Shown: positions 5,095-5,100 of the stretch, in pieces
Layout: each line of letters begins with the position of its first letter
How positions within the stretch are numbered: position 1 is the stretch's first letter
NCBI GenBank assembly: GCA_002359075.1
Contig: DEQA01000111.1
Coordinates: 1-5,100 of the forward strand
DNA length: 5,100 bases
Direction: 5' to 3'
From: Planococcaceae bacterium UBA3378
GTDB taxonomy: Bacteria; Bacillota; Bacilli; Bacillales_A; Planococcaceae
The notes under the pieces: model-generated
What the model saw: the letters and a program-made list of their open reading frames with translations, nothing else
What the model was told of the DNA's origin: nothing
The model's database searches: none
Made by a program: the position numbers and the translations under genes

Positions 5095-5100
5095 TTGTTG

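Overview
The window looks like chromosomal DNA of a low-GC Gram-positive bacterium of the order Bacillales. The evidence is strong purine-rich Shine-Dalgarno sites (AAGGGGG, AAAGGAGG, GGAGGAA), sigma-A-like promoters, tight U-tailed terminators and Bacillus-type families (YitT, Cof-type HAD phosphatase, DUF2087 regulator, YdcF/DUF218). A Lysinibacillus/Solibacillus-like member of the Planococcaceae would fit, but genus is a guess. No rRNA, tRNA, CRISPR, prophage or insertion sequence is visible.

Layout: (1) 116-541 (+), a small membrane-anchored protein of unknown function, closed by a good terminator at 556-605. (2) 617-1423 (-), a BmrR-like MerR regulator, divergent from 1526-2152 (+), a short YitT-family membrane protein. 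Their 102-bp intergenic region holds a textbook MerR promoter: a -35 box, an interrupted dyad in a 19-bp spacer, then the -10. This makes a self-contained ligand-sensing switch for the membrane protein. (3) 2190-2965 (-), a Cof-type HAD phosphatase. All later motifs are intact, but one base is missing inside the codon of the catalytic aspartate, so the natural ATG frame stops after nine residues. (4) 3119-3859 (+), a regulator combining an N-terminal Cys2/His2 cluster, a LuxR-like helix-turn-helix and a C-terminal DUF2087-like domain. A perfect 10-bp inverted repeat brackets the -10 of its promoter, and a terminator follows at 3884-3917. (5) 3918-5094, by eye a more AT-rich segment, with an orphan three-helix membrane protein (4092-4433) and a YdcF/DUF218 protein starting at TTG (4498-5094). 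The two probably form a short unit.

I did not find a clearly new multi-gene system. The points most worth a second look are the frameshift at the HAD nucleophile, the MerR-YitT switch, and the operator-like repeat at the DUF2087 regulator promoter. Two apparent TTG starts (2987 on the minus strand, 4077 on the plus strand) are artefacts in which the Shine-Dalgarno site itself is read as Lys-Gly-Gly; the corrected starts are given.
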